NCBI GenBank assembly: GCA_030142905.1
Contig: JASJOG010000058.1
Span: 62,001-126,000 of the forward strand
Direction of reading: 5' to 3'
Source of the DNA: Heliopora coerulea
Lineage: Eukaryota; Cnidaria; Anthozoa; Scleralcyonacea; Helioporidae
DNA length: 64,000 bases
The position numbers were made by a program, and so were the translations under genes. A model generated the notes under the pieces. That model saw only the letters and a program-made list of their open reading frames with translations. It had not been told where the DNA came from and did not search any database. Numbering within the stretch: position 1 is the stretch's first letter; the number at the start of each line of letters is the position of its first letter. Below are positions 13,022-25,234 of this stretch, in pieces.

Positions 13022-14086
13022 CCGATTTCCAAATTAGAATATTATGAAGTGAGAGGAACGTCGTTGCAGTGGTTTCAATCGTACTTATTTCAAAGAAAAC
13101 AAATTTGTAAAATAAAGCTTACAATGTCAGAACCACAAAATATCACCTGTGGAATCCCACAGGGATCAAATCTTGGTCCTTTATTATTCCTCATATATAT
13201 TAACGATCTACCGAATTTCCTTGAAACAACTCATGCTGCGTTGTTTGCGGACGATACCAATATCTCATGCCGAAGGAAGTCGTCCGCAGACATTGAGCAA
13301 CAACTTAATACTGATCTGGAAAACGTATACAAATGGCTAATAGCCAATAGGCTTACTCTAAACATGGAAAAAACAGAGTACATGATAATTGGATCAAGGC
13401 AAAAATGAAATCAAATTTCAATGGATCCGCATATAATTATTGGAGATCAAGCCATTAATCGAGTAAAAGAGAAAAAAGTACTAGGAGTAATAATTGATGA
13501 GCAGCTGAAGTGGAAAGAGCATATAGATGCTCAATCTAAAAGAATTTCAAACAATATAGCTCTTTTAAGAAGAGCAAAAGAATTTGTGACTCAAGAAACG
13601 TTAGTCAAAATGTACAACACTTTAATTTTACCACATTTCATTTATTGCTCCAATGCCTGGCTTGACGGCACTACGACAAGCGTAAATAAGCTCTATAAAC
13701 TTCAAAAAAGGGCTGCACGTGTGATAACGGGAGCGAGCTATGAGATACGATCATCGGAAATTTTCAAAAATCTAAATTGGAAACCAATTGAAACAAATTT
13801 AAAAAAACGAGAACTTTTCTTAACATTCAAAGCTATACGAGGTTGGGCACCAAAATATATAACAGATTACTTTACAATTCTCCAAAATAAGGTCTACGGA
13901 CTGAGAAGTAATGACAAAAAGCTTTATTTACCGAAGCCCGACACTAATTTCTTAAAATCCACATTTATATATCGTGCCTCAAAGCTCTGGAATAGTCAAC
14001 CTGATGATATAATAGAAAATATCTATACACTTTCCTTAAACAGCTTCATAAACATAATAGATAAATATTTATATAAATTATATTAG
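13022..14086 (+). pseudogene. LINE reverse transcriptase fragment with one in-frame stop
   Basis: One reading frame carries RT motifs: GIPQGSNLGPLLF (motif IV region), FADDT (catalytic motif, at about 13246-13260) and LKWKEHI-type thumb sequence, then a C-terminal segment with RAARVITG. A single TGA at 13406-13408 splits it; the frame is the same on both sides and ends at a TAA at 14084-14086. The endonuclease and the N-terminal half of the RT are missing. Otherwise well preserved, so the insertion looks fairly young. Confidence 0.88.
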
Positions 14087-14291
14087 GCAGTAGTCTTCTT
14101 CTAACATTAATAATTACCGTCTAGTGTACATAATAATAATTTTGTAAAAGTTTTTAGATGTAAATATAGTTATTAAAAATTAAATATTATATATAGTAAA
14201 TAGATGCACGGCCCTTTGAAAAACACAAAACTGAACAGGCCACCGTGCTAAAATAAATGTAAGTAAAGTAAAGTAAAGTAAATTAAAGTAA
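13022..14291 (+). mobile_element. 5'-truncated non-LTR retrotransposon (LINE) inserted in a SINE
   Basis: Contains the C-terminal part of a reverse transcriptase and a 3' tail of AAGTA-like repeats (about 14262-14287). The heptamer aagactc occurs on both sides (13015-13021 and 14292-14298), which fits a target-site duplication within the interrupted SINE. 5' truncation plus a tail repeat is typical of target-primed reverse transcription. The clade looks Jockey/CR1-like from the thumb and C-terminal sequence, but this is not settled. Confidence 0.85.
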
Positions 14292-14497
14292 AGCCACCAA
14301 GACTCAGATGGTGAGATGAGGTGCAAGTTCGACATAAGTGCGACCTTAGCGGAAGCCACTACACGTTAATAATGTGATCGATGGGATATATATTTTGAAT
14401 TGTGGGAGCTTGGAGATATTTTGAATGAGTAATGAACGTTCGTCAGGCTCTATCCTCAGAAAAACGGTTTCGGAGCCCCAGACGGGGATCGAACCAG
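14288..14497 (-). mobile_element. SINE leader (right part of the interrupted copy) joined to a second SINE tail
   Basis: Resumes the SINE leader after the LINE (ccaccaagactcagatggtg, then gacataagtgcgacc), and continues into another tail plus the start of a tRNA-like head (about 14440-14497, cagacggggatcgaacca). It abuts a plus-strand copy at 14498. Confidence 0.75.
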
Positions 14498-14640
14498 GTC
14501 AATGTTTAGAGCGTCTCACCGGTCATCGTAAGGTTGCGGGTTCGATCCCCGTCTGGGGGTCAGAAATCGTTTTTTCTGAGAATAGAGCTTGATGAACGTT
14601 CATCTCTCATTCAAGATATCTCCAAGCTTCCACAATTCAA
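14498..14640 (+). mobile_element. tRNA-derived SINE copy, head to head with the previous one
   Basis: tRNA-like head without its first bases (from gtttagagcgtctcacc), B box ggttcgatcc, and the gacg/gatgaacgttcatc tail. It forms an inverted pair with 14440-14497. Confidence 0.78.
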
Positions 14641-14697
14641 TATATTCAATTCAATATATTCAATTCAATATATTCAATTCAATATATATCCAAAATA
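14633..14697. repeat. 14-bp tandem repeat, AT-rich
   Basis: Four copies of a 14-bp unit (attcaatatattca-like), following the SINE tail and probably an expansion of its AT-rich end. Confidence 0.85.
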
Positions 14698-14702
14698 TAT
14701 AT

Positions 14703-14803
14703 AAGATGACCGCCGCTAAGGCTGTCGAAACGTCAGTCACTTCAACCAACAGTCTTTCTCAAGACTACACTAACCTGGACGATCAACTTCCTCAAACATG
14801 TCA
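14703..14803 (+). mobile_element. Truncated copy of the palindrome-forming repeat
   Basis: Matches one arm of the 15584-15805 palindrome from gatgaccgccgctaag to cctcaaacatgt almost exactly. It keeps the gaaacgtc motif (14727-14734) but lacks the ctgaaga box that precedes it in the palindrome. It sits between two SINEs. Confidence 0.85.
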
Positions 14804-14811
14804 ATATATAT

Positions 14812-15048
14812 CTCATTAATCACATTATTAACCTACAGTGGCTTCCGCTCAGGTCGCACATATGTCGAACCTCAGCTCACCATCTGAGCATTGGTAGCTC
14901 AATGGTTACAGCGTCTCACCGGTCATCAGGTTGCGGGTTCGATCCCTGTCTGGGGCTAAGAAATCTTTTTTTTTGAGGATAGAGCTTGACGAACGTTCAT
15001 CTCCCATTCAAAATATCTCCAAGCTCCCGCAATTCAAAATATATATCT
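14812..15048 (+). mobile_element. tRNA-derived SINE copy
   Basis: Leader (cagtggcttccgctcaggtc), tRNA-like head at about 14890-14960 with a short deletion in the anticodon arm, then tail with gagcttgacgaacgttcatc. The right end is near 15048. Confidence 0.82.
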
Positions 15049-15573
15049 CAAGGACAAAGTTCGTATTGCAGAAATGCAAATGGTAGACCTAGGTAGTAAT
15101 TATTTCAAAGGGAGGGTTATTTGAGGGCAGTTTGTTAATTACTCGCACTCCACACATGAGCGAACAAAACATGTCGAAGAATGTTTCTTACAAGAAAAAG
15201 TTTTAAAACATGATTTGATCTTACGAAAGAGGCTGTTGTTTACCAACTTGGGCCATCCTTACCGGGCAAGGAAAATCGTTTTCGCATCCTTGTTGAATTT
15301 TAAAATGACAATGTTTTCATACATCAACGTTTGATAAACATCAGAATTTTGAGCAAGTAAAATATTGTACATTGTAAAGGACTTGAACATCTATTAGGAG
15401 TGATGTACGTATCTCTTTGATTGGATATTTGCCTTGAAGATTATTTGTTTCAACTGACGACAGTATGACTGGTAGTTTAGTGGTGTTCCCTTTCAAGTTT
15501 GTTCCAGATTCGCTAGCTTTGCCGAATTAACTCGTTATCACTTCATACGCCTCCATGTTCGTAAGTACGTGTG

Positions 15574-15846
15574 AATGGATTCAGTAACATGTTTGAGGAA
15601 GTTGATCGTCCAGGTTAGTGTAGTCTTGAGAAAGACTGTTGGTTGAAGTGACTGACGTTTCGACAGCCTTAGCGGCGGTCATCTTCAGAGTCAATTGACT
15701 CTGAAGATGACCGCCGCTAAGGCTGTCGAAACGTCAGTCACTTCAACCAACAGTCTTTCTCAAGACTACACTAACCTGGACGATCAACTTCCTCAAACAT
15801 GTTACGATTCTCCCAGGTTCAAACCATTTACTTTAATGGATTCAGT
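15574..15846. mobile_element. Perfect 222-bp palindrome inside a 12-bp target-site duplication
   Basis: Arms 15584-15694 and 15695-15805 are perfect reverse complements, 111 bp each, with no spacer. The 12-mer aatggattcagt occurs at 15574-15585 and again at 15835-15846, bracketing the insert. Each arm carries ctgaaga, a stem-like gacc...gtc segment and gaaacgtc (plus strand 15701-15735). A 12-bp duplication suggests insertion by retrotransposition. The inverted pLTR-like layout recalls Penelope-like elements (inference). No coding capacity. Confidence 0.85.
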
Positions 15847-16834
15847 GAACCCATGCTCAGTAGCGCACGGTTATCAGTTCAAGAGTTTGGTGGTCGCAGG
15901 CTCGCAACTAGTCTCTTTCATCAAGCAGTGTAACCTCTTTACTGACCAATCTATCTTGTCTTACCTACCAACAGTATACTTTTGCATATCATATTACCAT
16001 CCAGTCAAGGTTTTCTCAACAGACCTACCGTTCCACTAATTGATTTATTGAAATGAGGAGCGACACGAATGTCATACACGAATGTTGTGGTAAAACGTAA
16101 CTTCCACACTGACAACATTTGTGTACAACTCTCATGTTATTTATTTGGCAAAATTAATACATGTTTCGCAAGAAAAAGAAATACATGCCTCCGAGTTAGG
16201 AATACGTGCTTTGTATCACCTCTTGTTTCATTCTAGTGCGATAAGTTTGACTCTTGCGAACCAAGCTTTGTAATTTTCGTCTGCCACAAACTTTGCTGGG
16301 TTTTTTCTCGCAAAATGAAGAGTGCTAGTCTGTGCTAGAAAAGCTAGATTGGGCACTATGACCTTGCAGGAAAATGAATGCATTCGTGATCTAAATTACA
16401 ATATTCATGCTGCGCTAATTCTAGGATTTCTCTAACGCATTTACGATATACCACGTAAATTATTGAAGTTACAATTTCAAAGAATGGCGTGGTGCATCAC
16501 AAATATTAAAGAGATATTTTCACTCACTATGGAAGGCACTGAAAGATTTAACTCCAGGTCAATCAATGCTATTTTCTTTGCAGTAACAACGTCAAAAAAC
16601 AAAAAATTCAACTGATATGTCTGCACAACGCTGTTGCTATTGTATTACTGTGTATTTATCAGGAACATACCCTCAAGTAACATCGACTATATCTAGTAGT
16701 GACGTTCGATATCATTGAAATTATATACCAATTAAATTTATGTAGATTGCCGCAGGTATCAGTATCGATTTATTAGATAATATTTATTATGGAGCCAGCC
16801 TTATTGACGCCCCGAACCTTATTCACGAGGTGAT
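15847..16834. other. Intergenic, 3' flank of WDTC1
   Basis: No coding exon recognised. AT-rich sequence next to the WDTC1 stop contains aataaa-type signals on the minus strand (near 16769-16790) that could serve WDTC1 polyadenylation. Confidence 0.5.
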
Positions 16835-19800
16835 TTAACTAGGATGGCACTGAATGGGAACATGTCCTGATTCCCCCTCACTGTCATCGCTCGTAGCTCC
16901 TTCGCCACGACTTGTTGTGTACCCTAAGTTTAACAACATCACCTCAAAAGGATCAGTTTTCATACGTCGCTGGTTGTCCTTAGCTACCTGAGCGAACTCG
17001 CTATCCGGCACTCCCAGTCTGTTCTCGCCCCCACCTCCCTCGGCCCGAGGACTCCACAAACGAACGACGGGGTCGATACCGCTGGTCGCTAATAAGCAGA
17101 CACTTGGATGAGGCTGTAAACAGTTAACAATGGAGTCGTCTCCTTTTATAATCCTCAGCAAGTTTGTCGAGTTCTTCTCCCACAAAAAGAACGAACCATC
17201 ATCGCTTCCAGCGACAATGTATTCTCCCTCGGCTCCGAAAAAGTTCGCCTCTTTAATGTCGGTCGTGGTATTGCAATGGCCGCAGAATCTTGCTTTATAA
17301 TCGTACGACGACTTTCGCAAGCCCCTTTCGCAATCGTTAGCCACTGAAACGTGTCGCCGTCGTCGGCTGATCGGGTTTTCGCTGTTTCGCAATGGCGAAG
17401 AATCCTTGGAGACCTTTCCACTGCCATCTGTATCAAATAAAAATGCTGTTGAAAACAAGACCCCAGAAAAACTCGGATAATAAAATATAAACGATCAGAG
17501 ATTGCTCCATATTTGAACGGGGAGTATCAGAATCAAGTTTCAAAATGAGATATTTTGGGACTGTTTGTCTTTTATGTAGGTTGAAAACCCAAATGGAGCC
17601 TCTATAAGTGTCGATGGCATTAATTCACAGGGATATGCCGGGTATACCCACTGCATAGTCGGAAGTTTTCACTTCGGAGAAAGGAAACAAGAAGGGGTAA
17701 TTTAAGGAAGGAAGTAGCCAAGCTATTTCGTGCATTTGTAACATAACCGCTTACAATTGAAATCAAACCTTCATATGGTACAGTAGCTTTTACAGTAGCT
17801 TGCAAATTGTTGGCATCAAATGCTCAATGTTCCAGTCAAAACACTTTTTAACGCATTAGTCTCGCAAGAATGCCAGATAAACGCGTTTTCTCGGAGAGAG
17901 GACCTTAGTATTCTTATTCCAATACACCCCTAAGAATATATCGACCTCGTCGTAGCAGTGTGCGTGGGGTTTCTGAGAGCCTGGTAAGCAAACTTCGCTT
18001 ATGTGAACAAAATTTATTCAACTCTTTTCCGGCAGGTTCAGTCTTCCATTATCCTTCTGTGGCTAACGCCATATGACTTTCCTTGTCAACGAAGAGGTCC
18101 TACCGGAATAGGGATCAGGTCTCACAATGATAGAGGCTTCCCTACTAGAAATGCGTAAGCTAAGCTACGACGTTTAGCGGTGATTCGACGTCACACCTCA
18201 GATCGGGCCTACAATCGTTGACAAATTTAGTTGAAACAGTTTAAAAAATTTCCATGTAATTGCATGAAAAATGAGCGTGGTCAATTTAAACCCGCTTCCC
18301 CCTTCTTAATGTTGTTTTCACATGGATGAACGTGCGAAGCGATTCGCAACAGGGTCTGCAGACATTCCTTTCTTGCAATATAACATTCGTTAGGGGGACG
18401 AGAGTTATAATGACACGTATATACCTGTTTTGTTACGACAAATTTGTCAATGACTGTAGTCGCACCCCCGTTACACCAAGTTTACACCACATTAGCGTTT
18501 TACTCCCTCCTTCGACTGTGTTTAGGAAAACGTGAGTTGATTGTTCTACCATCAAAAGTTCACCAACTTCATACCTTCAATTTCGGAAAACAGTGCAGCG
18601 TTGATGTCTTTTTCCAAAGTCTTGACAAGCTTGGAATTACTCTCGTCAGGAAACCGAGTCTTGAACAGTTTCAAGCACGCATCAGCCTCGGCAAACCACT
18701 CAAGTTCAAATAAACAGCGTGCTTGTCTGTAACAAGCTTTGGAGTTGGAGGAATCCACATTCAACGCTTGATGGCAATCACGCAGCGCAGCGTAAGTATC
18801 GCCATACCTAGCAATGGTGAACGATATTATAAATAAGACGACGACGAAAAGAAGAGAAGGAAGAAGGAGAATAAGAAGAAAGAAAAGGAGGAGAAGAAGG
18901 AAAAGAAGGAGAAGGAGAAGAAGGAGAAGAAGAAGAAGAAGAAGAATGAGAAGAAGAAGGAGAAGAAGGAGAAGAAGGAGAAGAAGGAGAAGAAGGAGAA
19001 GAAGGAGAAGAAGGAGAAGAAGGAGAAGAAGGAGAAGAAGGAGAAGAAGGAGAAGAAGGAGAAGAAGGAGAAGGAGAAAAAGGAGAAGGAGAAGAAGAAG
19101 GAGAAGGAGAAAAAGAAGAAGAAGAAGGAGAAGGAGAAGAAGGAGAAGAAGGAGAAGAAGAAGAAGGAGAAGAAAAAGAAGAAGAAGAAGGAGAAGGAGA
19201 AGAAGGAGAAGAAGGAGAAGAAGGAGAAGGAGAAGAAGAAGAAGAAGAAGAAGAAGAAGAAGGAGAAGAAGAAGAAGGAGAAGAAGGAGAAGAAGAAGAA
19301 GGAGAAGAAGAAGAAAGAGAGCAACAACAACAACAAAAAAACAAGAAGAAGAAAAAAAAGAAGAACAAGAACAAGAAGACAAAGAGGAAGAAGAAAGAGA
19401 AGAAGAAGAACGTGAACAAGAACGTGAACAAGCAAGCTTTTCCCGCCCGCGCATTAAGACTAAAATTTTTCACACTTCGTGCGCTCTCTTGCTCGCCCCG
19501 AAACATGGACAGAAACAGAAGTGGAGCAAGTATATTTACTATCTAATTTGATCCAGTATCAAGTAAAGCGGTATCCTGCACAACTTACAGCCTTGGTCTA
19601 TATCACTCTTGAAATCATGTTTAGTTTCATCCAATAATTAATGCTACTTGGAATTTGATAAAAGTAGAATATTGGTAGAAGAAATGAAACTTACCAGCCT
19701 CTTTTTAAGAATGCAGCAGCTCGGTTGGCGTATAGAACTGGCGATTCAGGAGCAAGAAGTAATGCATCATTGTAAAGATTTATAGCTCCCCAGTAGTTTT

Positions 19801-22800
19801 TCCCTTCGAATTCCTCATTCGCTTTGACTTTCAACTCTTGAGCCTTAGCAGGCAGATGATAGTTCACAGTTAACGCCGAAGTATTGGCAGTTACCTGATG
19901 GTCCTTACTAGTTCTCTTAGCAACAGTGTAACCGTTAGTACTGCCGTTCATCCCTTTCTTAATCGAGGTCACGTGATTGACAGGTTTGTCCTCCGAAGTC
20001 GTAGCCACAGTCGAAGTATCCGGGTGCACAATGCCGTTGCGAGAAGACGTGACGGTACTTTCAGTGCTAAATGACGAGGTTGTATACCGAAGAGGCAAAC
20101 GATGCCGGCGGACGTCGAAGAGATAAAGTTGCTCGCCCCCCAAGTTTACCAAAAGTTCACGTCCAGTTGATCCAAACGTTAAATAAGTCGCAACGAGCGA
20201 TCTTTTTTTCACACGACGAGATGAGCTCGGCAAGTGGCCTGGGGTGAAGTATCGAACACATCCAGGGGGGAAGGTGGCTGTCTCTTCCTGACAAGTCTCG
20301 GAGCCGCAGTGAACGACACCGCTGTCCGAGGTACAATGTCTTCCGAGCATGCGCCGATCGTAAAGTCGCACGTACGGGTCGTTACAACCAACGGCGATCA
20401 ATTCCGATTGGCAGGGGTTAACTTCAATGCATTTTGCTTCACACATGTTTCCCACGTGAATATTAAGATCAATGATCACGTTCTTGCATGGCCGACCGCT
20501 GAGCTTACAAACATGAGATTCACGCAGATCAAACTGCCTGGAATGGAAAGAGTATAGAGTAGTAAATCACTCGTCTAAGCCATGGGAACAGCGCGAGAGG
20601 ATACAGTGACCAACTACTCCCCCTCCCAAATAGTTAGTGCCAAGCGTGAAAGTCAGGTACAAGTTAAGACCACACTAGAACTATACCTGACTTTTATTGA
20701 CCATTGTTCTCACTCGGGCTAGACAGCCTAGCAAAATGAACCCTCAGACTAGAGAATAGCGGTTTAGTGAGATGTTTTCACACCACTACCATTACCTTTG
20801 CAACGGGAACACGCTGTATTTCCACCTAGAAATGTACTGCACAGGACGGCCCAATATTATAGAATCACGACAAAGGTTGGGACTGCTCAGTTTTTCGTTG
20901 GACAAGCTTAAACGTAAAGTTTATGTTTTATACTACAGTTGTGATGCCAAACCGTTAAGGAGCGTTCCATCTGGAGAAAGTACTGTAAAGACCTAATAAT
21001 AATACGGTTGGGTTTCGTTGTATTGTTCACAAGACCGTCAGGTGAGTCAGGACTGGTGTTTCAAAAAGATTTAGGAGCAGGAGTAGGAATTCGCAGAGTG
21101 GGTGTTGGGGGGTTATCGAAGGCTAGAGACCAGAGCACCGCAGAGACAGGAGGATTTCATGTTGGAGCACATTCCCTCAGGAAAGTGTGCAATCTAGTAG
21201 TTTCACTCAGAAAAGAACCAAGTTAATATTTGGCTGGAGTTCTCAGCACCTATGACCAAAACAGGCGTTGAAAATACGACTAAGAAACGTCGCTTGCGAC
21301 GCCTTGTTTTGAAACTTGTTCAGGATATCAGACCTCAAGGAACATCCTGTCATGGTTCAGTCCTTTTAGACTTTACAGTGAGACAACGTTTCAACGAATC
21401 TTTTAAAAGTTGGTTTAATCTGCACAGTACCTCACAGTGCCGTCTTCGGAAGCACTCCACAGCAAATGTGGGGTCTCTGGACTGGTGGCAAGACGTTTCA
21501 CACGAGTAGTATGACACTTGAACGACTGAATTGTTTCTTTGGCACACACCGAATGAATGCGAACTTGGGAGTCTGCTGCTCCAGTGGCCAACACCTGGTC
21601 GCCAGAGTTGGGCATAAACTAAAACAGGCATCAAATAAAATCAAAGTTTTTATACTGATTTATGCAAAAATCATAATTTATGCTAATTGATGCAAAAATG
21701 ATAATTCATCCTAATTTCTGCAAAAATCATAAGTTATGGTTATTTATTCAAAAATGAGATTAGAAGCTAAAATCCATTTTGAGTAAAACAGAATGTATGG
21801 CATGAGATGAACCGTGACATAGTACTATAGTACCACAATTCATCATCATCCTTGTAAATGTTGTTTTAGCCACCTTCTAAATTTACTAATTCTGATATCT
21901 CGCTGCTGAACTTCAGAGTCATAAGCTAAGCATGTAACCCTTACTACATTGTTGATCTGGGCCTGGTTGTTTAAAAGGGGATTAGGTTTAATCCGGGATT
22001 AATGAAAACGTTGTGGACACCTGTCCAATCATGCTGCTGAGAAAAGTTTGCATTCTCTTTTACAGATCTTGGGTGGATACGAAACAGTTTTAGGGTGTGA
22101 AATCTGAACTAGATTGTTCAACCAAACTAAATGAAACCAAAACAACAGATCAACTGGCAACCCTGGATTACTGCTAATCATGCTTCAAACAACAGGCACC
22201 TTGTAAAGAAGTTAACCACACTCATCTACAGAGGGGGACCTGGTTTCAAACCCCTGTCTAACCACAACTCAGGGACATGAGCCACATTAACCCCACCAAA
22301 AACCAAATCTGGGTTTGCCCCATGTTGGTACATGTCTGGGTCAGGATTTTGTCTTTCACTTGAAAGATAAGTTAGTTTATCCTAAACAAGGGTCAAACTC
22401 AGCCCAGCCTTGTTCAGGACTGCATGTAGAAATTTATCCTGGGCCAGGGATTAACCTGAAGCAAATGCAGGTTTGCTGTTTTGTACAATAAACAGAGGTT
22501 TAAATAGAGTGGTATAGCTTCTGCTTGCTTTTTCTAGTCTTCGCTCCAACCAAAAAAAAAAAAAAAAACCAACACAACTGCCAGCTCTACAGGTTAGGTT
22601 GTAAAATAACAGAGCAGAAAGTGCTGCCTTTCCTGTAACTACAGTAAATTTTAAGACTTTTACCACTTTTGAGATAATGGAATTACAAGGAAGGATAAGA
22701 CTTCTGTTATTTTACTATGGTTAACACCAAGTGATTTTACTGCTCAAAGGAAGAAGTCCCACCACAAAAGAGTTAAACTACAGTCCCATGGAGTTTTATT

Positions 22801-23547
22801 AACTGGGCATTCCTGTTTTAGATCTCTCCTCACACAAACAGTGTTAAACTAAAATTTGAGTGTTTTAACATCTCAATCTCAAGAACTCTAACAAAATAAA
22901 TGAACCTTTGTTATTGATTTCCAGTGCTTTTAATTTCACTATCTGATACTGATACTACAATCACTAAATTTTATTTCTGGCTAAACACACACTTTTAAGA
23001 CTCCCTAACTTTTCAATTCACCAAAAACATCAGCCTATAAGCAAACATTTCCCCAAACCTCATGCCTGCATTTATACCCTTGTATTACAGTACCGGTGCT
23101 GTTATGCAAATGAAACTCCAATAAATTTCATAAAATTACAACAAATTAAGGAAAATAATTTTCTTGCAAACCTTTACTGAGAAAATATTTCCAGAATGCC
23201 CAGTGCTAATTTTGTGTTTCAATTTCCTGTGATATGGATCCCATAAAATGGCATTGAGATCATCTGATCCAGATGCTAGAAGACTTAAGAGAAGATTTAC
23301 AAAATTTACAGCAAACATTGAATTATGAACTTGAAATTCTGAGCTTAAATGTCCAACTTTGTTGGACCTTGTCCCTTCTCTACAATTGATTATATTGGAA
23401 AAAACAAACTTGTTCCTTCATAAAGTCATTTTTCAATAAAAATGTAGTCAATACAGAAAACAGGAAATCCAATAAAGTATGATATATTCAATACTGAGTG
23501 ATAAAAAAGGTGGAAATCTTTATTGTTATTGGCCTGCACATACATAG

Positions 23548-23583
<36 letters not shown>

Positions 23584-24724
23584 GCATCAATAATAATAAT
23601 AATAATAATAATGTCAACTTTACACACTTTCCACTTGTATTCCATTCCAAACAGTTGACACATCCTTCATGACCCTGTAAACAAAGTCAAATAAAGATAA
23701 AAGTAATAATAATAATAATAACTATATAAGTAATACATCATTATCTACATATTGTGGCTGCCATTTAGGCAGCACATGATGAACTTGCACCTAAGCTCAG
23801 CAGCTTAATGGTTAGAGCATCTCACTGGTTATCAGCAGGTTGCTGGTTCGACACCCATCTGGGGCTCAGAAATTGTTTTTCTGAGATTAAGGCCTGAAGA
23901 ACATTCATTGATAATCTTGTATTTATATCTTGTTTTCAATTTTCTATGCCTTACTCTGATGAAGGGCTTCAGCTTAAAAGATCAGCATTTTTTCAATTGA
24001 ATTTTGGTGGTACATCACTGTCAACATTTATTTAAAATTTTTACAATATTACTTTAAATAGTAATGATTACTGTCTTTGTCACATTTAAACTCCACTTAT
24101 TTTTGTTGTCATTCATTTCCCACCATTCTTGCCCAACAACATTTTTGTCCAGTTATTATTCTCCAATGCCAGGATAATATTGAAGATATTGCAAGCACGT
24201 TTGGTCTACTCTGTTCAATATTTGGCTGTGAATCACACATATTAGTCAGAAATAATTTTACCATATTTATGCCATAAAATCATTGTTGGTTCAACTTATT
24301 ATACTGTCTTATTCCCAGATATGTACATTGTCCTAGTTATAACTCCATCAACCCATTACAATTTCATTAACTGGTATCATCATCATGTAATAATTGATTA
24401 TGTTTGGCACAGCTCAGACGTTAAAGTGACTGGACGACCCATTACACATATGTATGTAGTAATTACCTGAAGTTCGGTGTCCAAGCCAAGACGTTTCACC
24501 AGCTGTTCGTAAACTTGAAGTTTAGTCTGCAATGTTCGATTAATTCCATCCTGCAATCACGCAGATTAAAACAAGAATGCATCTTCTTGAATTGTACGTA
24601 GACCCTTGCCCTCGAACGAGAAAATACAACCCCTAGCTCAACCCAGCTTTGGACTTCCATCTTCGCCTATACTTACATCCCTTTCTCTCGCCTTTAAAAG
24701 GTTCGGTATATTCTTCGAGCTCAT
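16835..24724 (-). CDS. WDTC1: WDTC1 (adipose), WD40 and TPR protein, complete, 8 exons
   Basis: Probable DDB1-CUL4 substrate receptor (DCAF) and fat-storage regulator in flies and mammals (family knowledge). Exons: 24677-24724 (ATG), 24467-24550, 23628-23674, 23172-23283, 21431-21618, 19695-20537, 18575-18807, 16835-17427 (TAA). All phases join, giving 2148 nt and 715 aa; human is 677. N-terminal WD repeats: GHEGCVNCLEWN (about 45), GHSGNIFSVKFMP (about 88), then repeats ending SASEDGTVRQFDLR (about 163) and RLYDRR. TPR region about 400-500 spans exons 6-7 (LYANRAAAFLKRGW, ARCLFELEWFAEA). C-terminal WD repeats: GHCNTTTDIKEANFFG, GSDDGSFFLWEK, IVNCLQPHPS. The loop between the WD block and the TPR (about 280-370) is Ser/Thr-rich and longer than in human. 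Exon 3 uses the donor that leaves two bases, because only it restores NLLASGSDD. Confidence 0.95.
18846..19321. repeat. Long homopurine GAA/GGA tract in a WDTC1 intron
   Basis: The plus strand is purine-only at 18846-18946 and again without interruption at 18948-19321 (374 bp), made of gaagga/gaa units. It then decays into caacaa and aagaag to about 19430. It lies 39 bp upstream of the exon at 18575-18807, so on the transcript it is a long pyrimidine run ending near the acceptor. Arg-, Leu-, Ser- and Phe-rich open frames here are artefacts. Confidence 0.95.
23549..23612. repeat. ATA trinucleotide microsatellite
   Basis: About 60 bp of ata units with one gcatca interruption, 16 bp from WDTC1 exon 3. 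A shorter run occurs at 23705-23722. Confidence 0.9.
23750..23905 (+). mobile_element. tRNA-derived SINE copy, degraded
   Basis: Leader (gtggctgccatttaggcagc), tRNA-like head (about 23805-23875, ggttcgacacc), and a tail with gaagaacattcattg. More diverged than the others. Confidence 0.7.
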
Positions 24725-25234
24725 TGTTCAAGTGGTCGAATCCAGTGCTGGTGGCAAGATATAAACAAAACACAACATCCAGTTTGTACTTATAACTGAA
24801 AGTACAGCTCTTCCGACTTTCAGATTGCCAATCTAGTTCACATGTTTACAAGCTTTTGGAGCATTTATAGCGGCAAACCAACGAGGAAAGGAATGAAAGA
24901 GGAACTCCAAACCAAAAAACAGGCTATTTGAACTTTGGTATTAAACAAAACAAGAAAATCCAAGAACCAGGAAAACAGGAGGAGAGAGTCTTTAACGTCA
25001 CACCGTCTTAGTAACCGCGCCAATATTTCGCGGGTATTATTAACCGGAAGTAAGAAAGTATATCAATTGAAGTTAAGCTTGGTACAATTATGTTCTGATT
25101 AGTATTAGTGCAATTATCATTATATTCACATTCCTCCAATTAATCAATTCCATCTAACAGCATTGTCAAGTTGACCAGAAGGATTTGATGAACACAGAAG
25201 TTTGTCTTGGGTAAGCTGTCGCATTTGAACGCCA

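Noticed and set aside
18814..19551. Arg-rich 245-residue frame (plus) and Leu/Ser/Phe-rich frames (minus)
   Set aside because: They are translations of the homopurine/homopyrimidine repeat in a WDTC1 intron. No splice or homology support.
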